From positions 110,265,440-110,329,439 of the forward strand of contig NC_045441.1 in NCBI RefSeq assembly GCF_002776525.5: a stretch of 64,000 nucleotides of DNA, in the 5' to 3' direction. Numbering within the stretch: the first letter of the stretch is position 1; every line of letters starts with the position of its first letter. Shown one piece after another: positions 40,601 through 52,700 of the stretch. Both the position numbers and the translations under genes were made by a program. This DNA comes from Piliocolobus tephrosceles. Lineage: Eukaryota; Chordata; Mammalia; Primates; Cercopithecidae. A model generated the notes under the pieces. That model was given only the letters and a program-made list of their open reading frames with translations, did no database searches and was not told the origin of the DNA.

Positions 40601-43600
40601 TATCTGCCTCAGAAAGTTGTGAGTTAATAAATGCAGTGTTTAGAATAGGGCCTACATGGTAAAACTCCATCTCTACTAAAAACACACAAAAATTTTTTTG
40701 TGTGGTGATGAGTGCCTGTAGCCCCAGCTACTTGGGAGGCTGAGGCAGGAGAATCGCTTGAACCAGGGAGGCAGAGATTGCAGTGAGATTGTGCCACTGC
40801 ACTCCAGCCCTGGTGACAGAGTGAGACTCTGTCTCAAAAAAAAAAGGAATAGGGCCTACCAGAGTGAGAGCTTTAAAAATGTTAGCTATGATTAGTAACA
40901 TTATCAGAAAAAACAGCTTTCTGTAGCTAACTGTCACTAATTTCTAGCCCAAGACTGGCCTGTGTAGTACAGTGATATTCAGATTCTACTGGGATTTTCC
41001 TGCCCCTAAAATGTGCTTCTAGGTTTGTGGTACCCTCAGTGCTTCCCTAAACCTGCCTCTTAATTTCATTTCTTTTTTAAAAAATTGTGGCTACATAGTA
41101 GTTGTATATATTTGTGTGTATATAAGGTGTTTTGATACAGGCATGCGGTGTGAAATAGTCACATCATGAAGAATGGGGCATATTTATCCCCTCAAGCATT
41201 TATCCTTTGTGTTACAAACAATCCAATTACATTCTTATAGTTATTTTACAATGTACAATTAAGTTATTACTGACTATAGGTACAATTGTTACTGACGATA
41301 GTCACTATCAAACAATAGGTCTCATTCATTTTCTCTATTTTTTTCAGTACTCATTCACCACCCTGACCTACCCCCCAACACCCCACACTACCCTTCCCTG
41401 CCTCTGGTAACCATCCTTCTACTCTCTATCTCCATGAATTCAATTGTTTTGATTTTCAGATCCCTCAAACAATTAAGAACCTGTGATGTTTGTCTTTCTG
41501 TGCCTGGCTTATTTCATGCAACATAATGATCTCCAGTTCCATCCGTGTTGTTGCAAATGACAGGATCTCATTCTTTTTTATGGCTGAATAGTGCTCCATT
41601 GTGTAAATATACCATATTTTCTTTATCTCTTCATCTGTTGACTTAGAAAGTGCTGGCTAGGCATGGTGGCTCACGCCTGTAATCCCACCACTTTGGGAGA
41701 CCCAAGGCAGGCAGATTGTTTGGGCTCAGGAGTTCAAAACCAGCCTGAGCAACATGGCACATTCTTTCTCTACAAAAAATACACACACACACACACAAAT
41801 TAGCTGGAAGTGCTGGTGCGTGCCTGTAGTCCTACCTACTCAGGAGGCTGAGGTGGAAGGTTAGCTTGTGCCCCAGAAATCGAGGCTGCAGTGAGCTGAG
41901 ATCACGCCACTGCACTCTCTACCGTGGGTGACATAGTGACCCTGTCTTAAAAAAAAAGCACAGGTAATTTCTATCTTCCTAAGCCTGGTCTACATTTGCC
42001 CTGGCCACAAGATACAGAAACACCCCTCCCCAATAAAGAGATTTTGAATTTGCATTTCAACCTATCCTCCAATCTTACAACTGCTTCCTTCGCCCCTTCC
42101 ACAGGGGTCTCTGTGGCTTTGAGCCCTAGGAGACTAAAGCCTGGTCCATTTCAGTTTTGTGTCAGAGTCATTAGTTATGCTATTCTACGGTATGCAATAC
42201 AGGGTAATGGTAGTTCCACTTGTGATGAAGCTTGGGGTATTAGACCCTGGAGCCTAAGACTGAAAACTCATTAATAACACTACATTAATAACATTACATT
42301 AATAAACATGTTTGATCCTGGTGCTGCTACTACATAGCTGTGGCAAATTATTGGACCTTTCTGTGACCGTTTCCCCACCTTTGAAAGTAGAAATGATGAT
42401 ACCTACTTGCATAGGGCTTTTGTGGAGACTGAATGAGTTAATTAGTGCATGTGATGTATTTCACTAAGTGCTGGTCAATGGCACAGCAAGAGTGAGGCAG
42501 AGAAAGTGGTTGGTCCCAGGTGCAGCACTAAGAGATGTATTGGTTGTAGAGAATTTATGACTAATCACATTTACTAAAAAATTGATCTGCTGTGTATCAC
42601 CACAATGCTCCAGCAATTCTAAACAGCATCAAAGATGTGATACCTAGTCCAGCTAGGGTGAACTGCTCCTACCACCTCCTCCCTTGGTATACCACTAGTG
42701 CCGGTAAGACAGTATGTTAGCAACAATTAATGATTAATAACAAAAGATAACAAAAAGAAGAAAAAAATGCAGGATGCTCAACAAATGCAATAATATGCAC
42801 ATGAAGATAATTTGTGCAAGTGTTTATCCCACAACTGCTGAATAACTTGTTATCTTAAATGTATCCCCAAGCAACACAGTGTATTTCCTTGTAATGGCAT
42901 TACTGAAGAGCACACCTTTAGGTTATTACAGTCAATTTGCTGAAATGTTCTTACCGCTACTGATGAACAGGTCTAGCAGCTGTTCCTTGGAAAAACCAGC
43001 ATCTATTTCAGCTCTCACTATTTCACAGGAGAATCCCGCAGCCATTTGTCTGTGCTGTGATAAGAAAATTGGGTGATTAGTTCTACGCACTTGTCAATTT
43101 TCAAAGAAAAGGAGATGGTATACAAGTAATCAATACCTTCAGGCAGAGTGCAAGCTGATGTACTATGTAGTCTTGCAAGCTTCCTTCTGGGCCGTGGAAA
43201 ATGACATTATGATATTGCTCAACCTATTAACAAACCAAGAAGAGACCTAGGATGAAGATGCTAAGTTGGGAAGAGAAAAAAAGTGTTACACAAGTGTGGA
43301 ATTCTTTTTTGATTATCCTCATACTTTCAAAAGATTAAAAACAATATTTTAGAGGTTAGTTTTTTTTCACTGGACACGTGTACTCTCATTTGAATGTGAA
43401 ACATGGGCAAAGGGTACTTAGCAAGAGCTGACACTTTATAAAAAAACACATTTTTTTCCCTCTATTTTCTACAGCGAGGGTCAGCAGGGTAGCTGAGAAA
43501 CACAGTTCCAAGTTCATTTTGTCCCTTCCAGAAATTCTGTAACTTTTCCTATATTATCCTTTGCAGATGTTCTTTATGTGGAATTTTGTCAATGCTTATT

Positions 43601-43744
43601 TAGCTGTTTAGTGGTTACAACAGTAATGTATTTCATTATGGAAATTTTGGTAAATATAAAGAAGAATAAAAAATTACTGAGTGTCAGCACCCACAGTCAC
43701 CGTAAATATTTTTGTTTCCTTCCAGTTTTTTCTTCGCATAGTGG

Positions 43745-43788
<44 letters not shown>

Positions 43789-46700
43789 TTAAAAGATGGG
43801 TACGTGAGTGTAATCTTTTTATAGCTGTTATATATCAGAGAATGTCTTTGTGTTGACTTCTTAGGTAAAAGATGTTTTGATGAGTATAAAACTCAGATCA
43901 ACTTTATATATTATTCCATTCTGGAATTGAGTGTTTTAAAGAAATCTAGGTAGAGATGGATCACATTTGCTTTGTCAAAAAGAAATTCTCCTGCCTGGAT
44001 GCTTATGGATTTTTTTTTTAACCTTCATCCTCGTGTATAAGGATACCTCGCCTGAGAACATGGAGATTCAGCAAGCACTTGGATGGAAAGACACTTATCA
44101 TCTACACAGGGCAAAGGCAGCGATGTCTTGAGAAAAATGTGGAGAGGAAAGTCAGCCTCCCACTTCTGTGATTTGAGGGCGGACACCCCTGCCCCCGCCC
44201 AGCACACAGGCTTGGGAGAAGCTTTCTTAATGGAAAGCAGGTCTTGCAGCAAGGTCTTGCAGGAAAGGACTTGGACAGGTGAGGCTCTAACCTAACTGAT
44301 ACAACTGATAGTGCTCACATGTGAAGATTGAGCCACCCAGACTTAATGGGAGTTTTGAGTTTGTTCTCTCTATAATCTAGTACAGGACAATGTAAGAACG
44401 TGTGTGTATATCTCTGTGTTGTCTCTCTCTTGTACTCTGATGAGGTTGTCCCTTTGAGATCACAGGAAAAGGCCCATCCTTTATGGTAGCTGGGATGGAC
44501 TTCTGTGAAGATAGTAAATATGCCCCAGTCCATCATTACAGGGAGGCAGATTGTGGGATATAAAAGGAAGGCTTGAAGAAAAGCTCTTAGCGTAAGAGAT
44601 GAGGTAACTTTTTCCTTACCCAGGGCCTTTAAGACTTGAGTTTTGGGCAGGCTGTGGTGGCTCATGCCTTTTATCCCAGCACTTTAGGAGGCCAAGGAGG
44701 GCAGATCACTTGAGGTCAGAAGTTCGAGACTAGCCTGGCAAATATGGTGAAACCCCATCTCCACTAAAAATAAAAAAATTAGCCAGTTGTGGTGATAGGC
44801 GCCTGTAATACCAGCTACTTGGGAGGCTGAGGCAAGAGAATCGCTTGAACCTGGGTGGTGGAGGTTGCAGTGAGCCAAGATCGTGCCACTGTACCCCAGT
44901 CTGGGCAACAGAGCGAGACTCTGTCTCAAGGAAAAAAAAAAAAAAAGACATGAGGTTTAGATTCTAAAGAGACTAAGGAAAGTTGGTGAGCACTTCTGGG
45001 AAGTGGAGGAAAGCCAGGCATGACCACCAGGAGTCAGACCACGAGCTAAGGGGGCAGTGATCCTGTAAGGGTCTCCTTGATGTTGGGCTTGGGACTGGGT
45101 TTTAGGCTCTGAAAGACAGCATGTCTGGTAGCCTCCAGTAATATTCTCTGAGTTGGAATACTATTCAATTATTAGTATGCCTTCAATAAAAGGCTTAGGG
45201 TAGAGGTGCAGGCAAGGACCAAACCTGGAGCAGGAACTTCCCCAGAGACACAGGAAAGAATACCCGAGAAAGTGCTGCTGAGGTTCTGCCTCTAGGCAGT
45301 AAGGCAATGGGGCCACAAGTCTGCAGGGGTACATTATTATTAAATAATAAATAATTACTGAAGAATAATATGTTTTCATTTATACTTATGAGATGGGGAA
45401 GCCTGGGCAATATACAGATTGTACTTGTCATTAAAAAATGTTGCCCAGATATGTCTAGTTACAGCCTCTTTCTCCCAATCTTAAATGGAACATGGTAAGT
45501 CCTTTTGATATGCATAGTCAGAACTTTTTTGGATTAGGAAATTTTCCCCCAATTTTTTCGTAATTTCTTCTCTTCTAGTTCTCTTTATAATGAACACCTA
45601 TAATGCTTAAGTTCTCTGTTTTCTGCGAGTATGTCATCTTACCTCACCGTTATAGCTCTGTCCTCTTTGCATTGAGAGCTCCTCAAGTTAGTCTTGCACA
45701 ACACGCAAAAGAATATTCACGATCTCACTTCTGTTCTCTACAGTCAAGTGCAACTTTATGCCATTGCATTTTCAATTGTTCTTATAGTTCCTTACCTCAT
45801 CCATCTCCTAAACTTTTCCTTGTAATCTAAGCCCAGACTCTACTATGACTTTCCTGCTCTGCTTTCACAGTCTACCACCTTGCATTCTGTAGATAAAGAA
45901 CATAATTTTCCCAACTTTTTCTGTTTTTCCTAGTTGCTGTGGTCAAAATGTTTGTGTTGCTTCCCCTGGTCCCAAATCATATGTTGAAATTCTAACCCCC
46001 AAGGTGATCGTATTAGGAGTTGGGGTTGTGAGGAGGGATTAGTGCCCTTATAAATGAGGCTAAGGGGAACCCCTCGCCCCTTCCACCACTTGAGGATTGA
46101 GTGAGAAGGTGCCATCTATGAACTAGGAAACAGGCCCTCACCAGACACTGAATCTACTGGCACCCTGATCTTGAACTTTCCATACCCTGGACTGTGAGAA
46201 ATACATTTCTGTTGTTTATAAGCCACCCAGTCTATGATATTTTGTTTCAGCAGCCTGAATGGACTAAGACACTAGAAAATAATTTTAAGGGTGTTTTCTT
46301 CCCTGAGTTTGCAGACTGAAAACTGATCTGCAGTATTCTTCCATAGGTATACGGTTATTTTGTTATTATTTGTTTATGTGCTATGAAACCAGAGGAAGAA
46401 TTTTGCAGGAAAGCAGGATGTGTGGACCACCACTGGCTTCACTCACTGTCCACAAATTGGGTGGCTGAATCTCCTTCTTGGGTCAGTGGGTGGATGAAAA
46501 CTTGGTGTCTGCAATTGCTGGTTAAACTCCTGGGTCTAGCAATGGCTGCAGTGGAAGGAACTCCTGCTGTCCAACACAGCAGATAATGCATGAGGATAAA
46601 CCACAGTCCCAGGAAGCACCACAGCCCAGCAGCTTCTGTCCCCATCCCTGCTGAGTGCTTATGGAGAATCTACCTCCTAGGATGTAGCACAGTTTCACTA

Positions 46701-49700
46701 ATCCCCACCAACTTTTTGTCCAGGTATTTCTAGGACCCGCAGTCTTCAGACGGATGCGGAAAGGCCTCCTGGGAGTGGAGGAGAATATCATAGTGCTGCA
46801 AAAAGCAGAGACTATGCAGTAAAGGATAAATGCCCAATTTTGTAACTGGTATAAATCTTTTTTTTTTTTTTTAACCACCAGGAAGATGGTAGGGGAATGA
46901 TGATAATGATTTCCTGCCTAATTTCAGGTAGGCCTCACATAAGTGGGCCTAATACTCTATTACTCTTAACGAGAGTAGAAAATGCTTCCAGATTCTTGCT
47001 GAAGACAGACCTCAGTTCTATTTTTTTGTGACTGTGAGGTTTTGCCAATTTTCAAAAGTACTTTAGTGGGAAATTGTGTATTACGTACACAATTTGCTAG
47101 CCAGGTGCAATTTTAAACCAGAGCTCTTGAGCTTTCTAAATTAATCCCAAATTGCTATGATTTACTGGGTAGAATTTATTTTTCAGAAGTCGTGGATTGT
47201 TTCACACCAGTGAATCAGGATACCAAGTTTTAAGATTTACTGAAAATAAACAGGCTAAAGATTTTCAAGATTTACCCCTGAGATTTTTCAACTAGCATGG
47301 CTATTTAATCTTGTCTCACTTCTGAAAACAAGAGTGCTCTATTCATTATGGCCACCCTGTCAAACTGCCTATACTTTCTTAAGATTGATTTTGGAATCAA
47401 ATAACATAAAGGGACCCAGTTTCATAAAGGAGCTGTCTTTAGTTTCAACACTTCATTTGTTCTCAGACTGTAGGTTTTAGGAAACGCATGCAGGAAACAT
47501 TCAATTTAAAATTTCATTGAAAAGGCCATTCACTAGAAGTAAGCCCTTTGCATTTATATAGTCTAAAGTCCTTCACGGGATAAAGTAGAAATATAAATAA
47601 GTAAGTGAATTAGGTAGGTAAAGAGAAAAACAAATGGATATACTTCCAGATCATTCATACATTTTAATGCATGCACTTCATTAGTAGGTTTCTCTTCATT
47701 TCAGGTATTACCAATTTTTTGTAAATGGTATTCTGTTATCTCATCAAATGATACAGTCGCATTGGTTACCATTTAAATTCTGAACAACAACAAAAATCGT
47801 TCAATTACTGGGAACCTGTTACTCTGTCAGAACTGGGGCGAACATGCAAAGCTTTGCTAAGACTTTACATATTGTTTTGAAGTTATATTATCTTTCTCCA
47901 AATATCAAAATCTTGGGTATAATGAATATATATACTCCATGCTTCCAGCAGAGGGCTCTAAAGATAAATACACAGGCAGATTTTTTGGGGAAAGAGGGGT
48001 ATAAATATTCTAATTGTATTGAAAGGAGATCTGTTCTTTGAACAAGATCAAACAAAACTTTTAAAATTACAGTCTTAATTGCGGTTACCAGAATTATCCG
48101 CTAAGTGCACATTTATAGTGTGGCATTTCTGCTTATTGGTAAAGGGACACTGGCCTCATTATCACAATTGGTACCAATCCCTTTTATTCTTGTGTCTTCA
48201 CAGACTATTCAGGAAGCTCATCACATGTCAATTAGTGCTTTGTGAGCCAAACAGATTCTGGATTAAATGGAAACAAGTGACCTCAACAATAGACCATGCA
48301 TCTCTATTTTTTTCCCTCCACAATGCTTTCCTGCAGAATGGGGTTTACCAGAAGAGCTGTGATCTCCACTACTGTTGATGTGGCACCTGTAATGTGTTTG
48401 CAGAGCTGTGGAATTTAAAGCAATAAATCCTAAGTTTTGTTTGGAGTTTCACTTGTCATACATAGTCCGAGGAAAAGAAGCTTCTGTCCAGAGACAGTTC
48501 CAGGCCAGCTTGTGCTGACTAAACAGAAAAGAAAAATAAAAGGGCACTATAGAGCCAGTAAAATTGGGATCGTTGAAATCACATGCTCTATAGCTACAAA
48601 TTTCATTCCACCCACATCTGACACCTGATTTTAAATAACTGATTTACTTGTGACTTTAGAGCCACTGATGACACAATTACGGTCTATTCATTAACATAAA
48701 ATTTCCTCAAACAATATTGGTACATCCAGCATTTGGAATACAAAAAACTGGAATTCTTCATAGTAGAGAGCATTTTAATCATTTGCTGAAGTCCCTTTTA
48801 AAGAATAGGTATAAGAGTAGTAGGAATCTAAGAGAAATTACAGTTCACATACACAGCAGACTTGGTTACTAACTTTAAATATAGACAGGTCCCCATTTAT
48901 TGATACAGACATAATAATTTGGGTATTACAGCTATTTTAAAAACATAAAACTATAAGATGGAACTTTTAGACATAACTGCTCCCTTGTCAGCCAGCTCTG
49001 GAATTCATGAAGTTTTTCTGCTTTAGACCTTTTCTGGGCAGACACTTACTGCCCAGGATCCTCTTCCACTATTGCCGTGGAAGCCAAATGTTCCACTGGT
49101 GGTAGAGGCACCTCTTCCTCGTATCAGGCAACCGGCTGCTTCCCACTTCCACTAGGACCTCACCCAGGCTTGCTCCTCCCTTCCCTGAGAAAGATCAGGC
49201 TAGAGCTGGCCCTCTGCTACCAGGGTTGTGGGATGTCTTAGACACATAACCATCACTTACAACCTTATTTTTATGGGAAAGTAGCAAATTTATTTTGGGA
49301 ATGGATGGAGAATAACTAGGCTCTCCTAATGATGCTTCTCAATGACTGGCACGGCACATTTTGGAGTGAATGAAAAACAGGTAGAAGAATCTGTCAAGGA
49401 TCCCATCCAGGACATTCAGAGTCTTAATTTTAAAGGAGCACTCAGATCAAGATGATCGAACTCCAACATTTTTTCTAATGTAATAATGATTCATAGTCAC
49501 TGAATTATTATAATACGAGGTTTCAAATAACCTAACAAAAAATTGCAACTGGTTAAGAGAAATGTTTAAGTTAATGCAAAAATTTCAACAATTACGATAA
49601 ATTACTAGTGATTCAAAACTCAATTGGGTTGAATATTTCCTCTATTAAATCAAGGGTGGAGATTTAAAATGTACTTGTATTATTTTTAACAATAAAAGTA

Positions 49701-52700
49701 TTTAAAAATAACATCATTTTAAAAAATAGAAACAGAAACAGAATCCTGATTTAAAGTCTTCATTATATGTGGTTTTCTGCATAAGGGTTTTAACACATGC
49801 ATTTTAGATATTTGCATAAATAGTAACTACTGGTACTGCAATGCTTAATCAATAGGCTAATAACCTAGGCTAATAAACTATGATTACATGCATGAGTAGG
49901 CAGAAAGGCTAGTTTCAACTCCGTGGGTCTCACCATTTAATTGCTGGAGACGCTGGGTAAATTACTTTGAGTCTTTGTTTATTTACTTGTAAAATGTAAC
50001 TTGTATGGGATATCTATCTCACAGAAAGATTAAATGAGATTATCCATATATTTAGAACAGAGGTTGGTGTATAATAAATGCTCAAAAAAAAGTTAACTAT
50101 TCAAAAGCAACTATCATCAGAGTGAACAGACAACCTACAGGACGGGATAACATTTTTGCAATCTATCCATCTGACAAAGGTCTCATATCCAGAGTCTACA
50201 AGGAATTTAAACAAATTTACAAGAAAACAAACAAACTCATTAAAAAGTGGGCAAAGGACATGAATAGACAATTCTCAAAAGGACATTCATGTGGCCAACA
50301 AACACATGAAAAAAAGCTCAACATCACTGATCATTAGAGAAATGCAAATCAAAACCACAATGAGATACCATCTCACACCAGTCACAATGGTGGTTATTAA
50401 AAAGTCCAGAGGCAACAGATGCTGGCAAGGTTGTGGAAAAAAAGGAACAATTTTACGTTGTAGGTGGAAGTGTAAATTAGTCCAACCACTGTGGGAGACA
50501 GTGTCATGAATCCTCATTTCTTTTTAGAGGCAGAAATATCATTTGACCCAGCAATCCCATTACTGGGTATACACCCAAAGGAATATAAATCATTCTATTA
50601 TAAAGATACATGCATACATATGTTCGCTACAGGACTATGGATAATAGCAAAGGCATGGAATCAATCTAAATGCCCATCAATGATAGACTGGATAAGGAAA
50701 ATGTGGTACATATACACCAAGGAATACTAAGCAACGATAGAAAGGAATGAGATCATGTTCTTTGCAGGGACATGAATGGAGCTGGAAGCCAAAATCCTCT
50801 GCAAACTAATGCAGCAACAGAAAACCAAACACTCCATGTTTTCACTTATAAGTGGGAGCTGAATGATGAGAACACATGAACACATGGTGGAGTGGGAGGA
50901 ACAACACATACTGGGGCCTGTCACAGTGGGGGTTGGAGGGAGGGAGAGCATCAGGAAGAATCGCTAATTGATGCTGGGCTTAATATCCAGGTGATAGGAT
51001 GATCTGTGCAGCAAATCACCATCGCACATGTTTATTTAATAAACCTGCACAAGTACCCCGGAACATAAGATAAAAGTTGAAGGTAAACAAAGTCAACTAT
51101 TACTACATTTGTATATTTACTGTACAGATTTCCAACAATTCAACACACATCAATGTGCCTGTAGCTATTTGTGGAACTGGGATGCTATGCCATTCTCTGG
51201 CTCAAATTTCCCCAGTGGCTTCCTATCCACTTGGAGTAAAATTAAATTTTTTTGCCATATTCCTGCATGATCTAGTTTCTGATCATTTCCCAGACTTCAC
51301 TGTCAACCTAGATACATTTGTATCTGTGGTTCCCTGGACCTCAAACACCCTCCACAAGGTGACTCCCTTCACTTCATTTGTTTTTCAGTCCAAACATCAC
51401 TATAGTAAGATCTTTCCTGATAACTCCATCTAAAAATAGTGCTTTCTGCCTCCCCTTCCACCCACTCTTTATCTCCTTGTCTGCTTTATTTTACCTCACA
51501 CTTGTGTTAGTGCTGGTCATCACATTACATATGCATTTATTCATTTGATTTTTTTTTTAAATCTGCCTTCCTTACCACTAGAAGGCAAAATCTATAAGGC
51601 CAGGGAATGTGTCTTATACATAGCTCTATCCTCAGTTTCTAAAACATTACCTGCATTTAAGAGGCTCTCAATAAACAGCTGTGAAACAATTGAAATAACA
51701 GGACACAAAAATGCATAACACAGGGCCTATGCTCTTAAGGGGCTTATAATTGTTTATGGAAGAGAAAACATTCACAACCATTATGATATATTGTTGTCTC
51801 AGTCACTTTAAATTTTGCAGTGACTGCCGAAATAAGTGATACATTTTTATTGTATTCATTCAAGAGTTAATCGTTGGATTAAAAAAGCCTTTTATGTACA
51901 CTCACTGAACTCAGAATAGAATTAACAACAGGGTTTGTCTCTGATTTGCTGTTAACTGGTAGTAAAACTATGTCTTATGTATAAGGGAGCACACATATAA
52001 GTGTACTTGGAATATTTTACATATAATGTGACTAGCAGACATTTCATTTTCCAGATTTGCTAGTCAACACTAATTTGCAGTTATGTTTTATCATCTTAAT
52101 GGATGAAGGAAAAGCCCTGGGTCAGAACCTTGCCTTGTATGGAGAAGCTGAGAATGGGGAAGGGGAGAGGAGGGAGTGGTTCTACCAGCTGATTCTACTG
52201 AGAGCCTGAGGCTAACATTCCTGAAAACCAGTTGATCATACCCTTCCACCTTCATGTAAGCCAAGTAATGATATAGATCTCCTTCCTATCACAGGCATAC
52301 TTTGATGCTTTTAGGAAGGGGGACAAAGAGTAAAGCAAAGAAGTCAAAGTATCAGATTCAGGAGAATCCACCTTTTCTACATGGTGAGGCTCTGAATGTT
52401 TCTCTGCTACTGGGGCTGCTGGTACAGCCACAGTTAATCCTAACTTTGAGCCTGGCTAGATGATCAATGGAATGGTTTTGAATACTTCTTTTCATAAGGA
52501 GTGAAAACAAAGGCATCAATTCACAGTCTACGGAAACAACTTTTGTCAAGGGTCATAGTTTCAACTCATTTATTTAAAAAGGTCATCTAAATTAAGGCAG
52601 CAGGCAAAATTATTTTTTGATGTTTTATACCAGTAGTATTAGTTTTAGATAGATCTCATACACATCAGAGACTTGCACAATTCTGGCTTCATCACTTATT

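Larger units (their letters stand above)
32537..42954 (-). other. CTTNBP2: Intron between exons 14 and 15 (10.4 kb)
   Basis: Holds an old L1 (32570-33240), Alus at 33265, 34704, 40656 and 41655, MIRs (33568, 40455, 42310), a MER5 piece (35255-35370), the pair of diverged 140-bp repeats (37055, 38548) and an antisense L1 (41070-41650). 35400-35900 looks like an old mammalian interspersed repeat I cannot name. Confidence 0.65.

Noticed and set aside
45930..46272. Possible provirus
   Set aside because: Only an LTR of MLT1 type is present; no gag, pol or env sequence is next to it.
46522..46878. 118-residue open frame on the minus strand
   Set aside because: Begins with a lysine run from a T-tract, no domain and no splice context; the CTTNBP2 reading frame needs no exon here.
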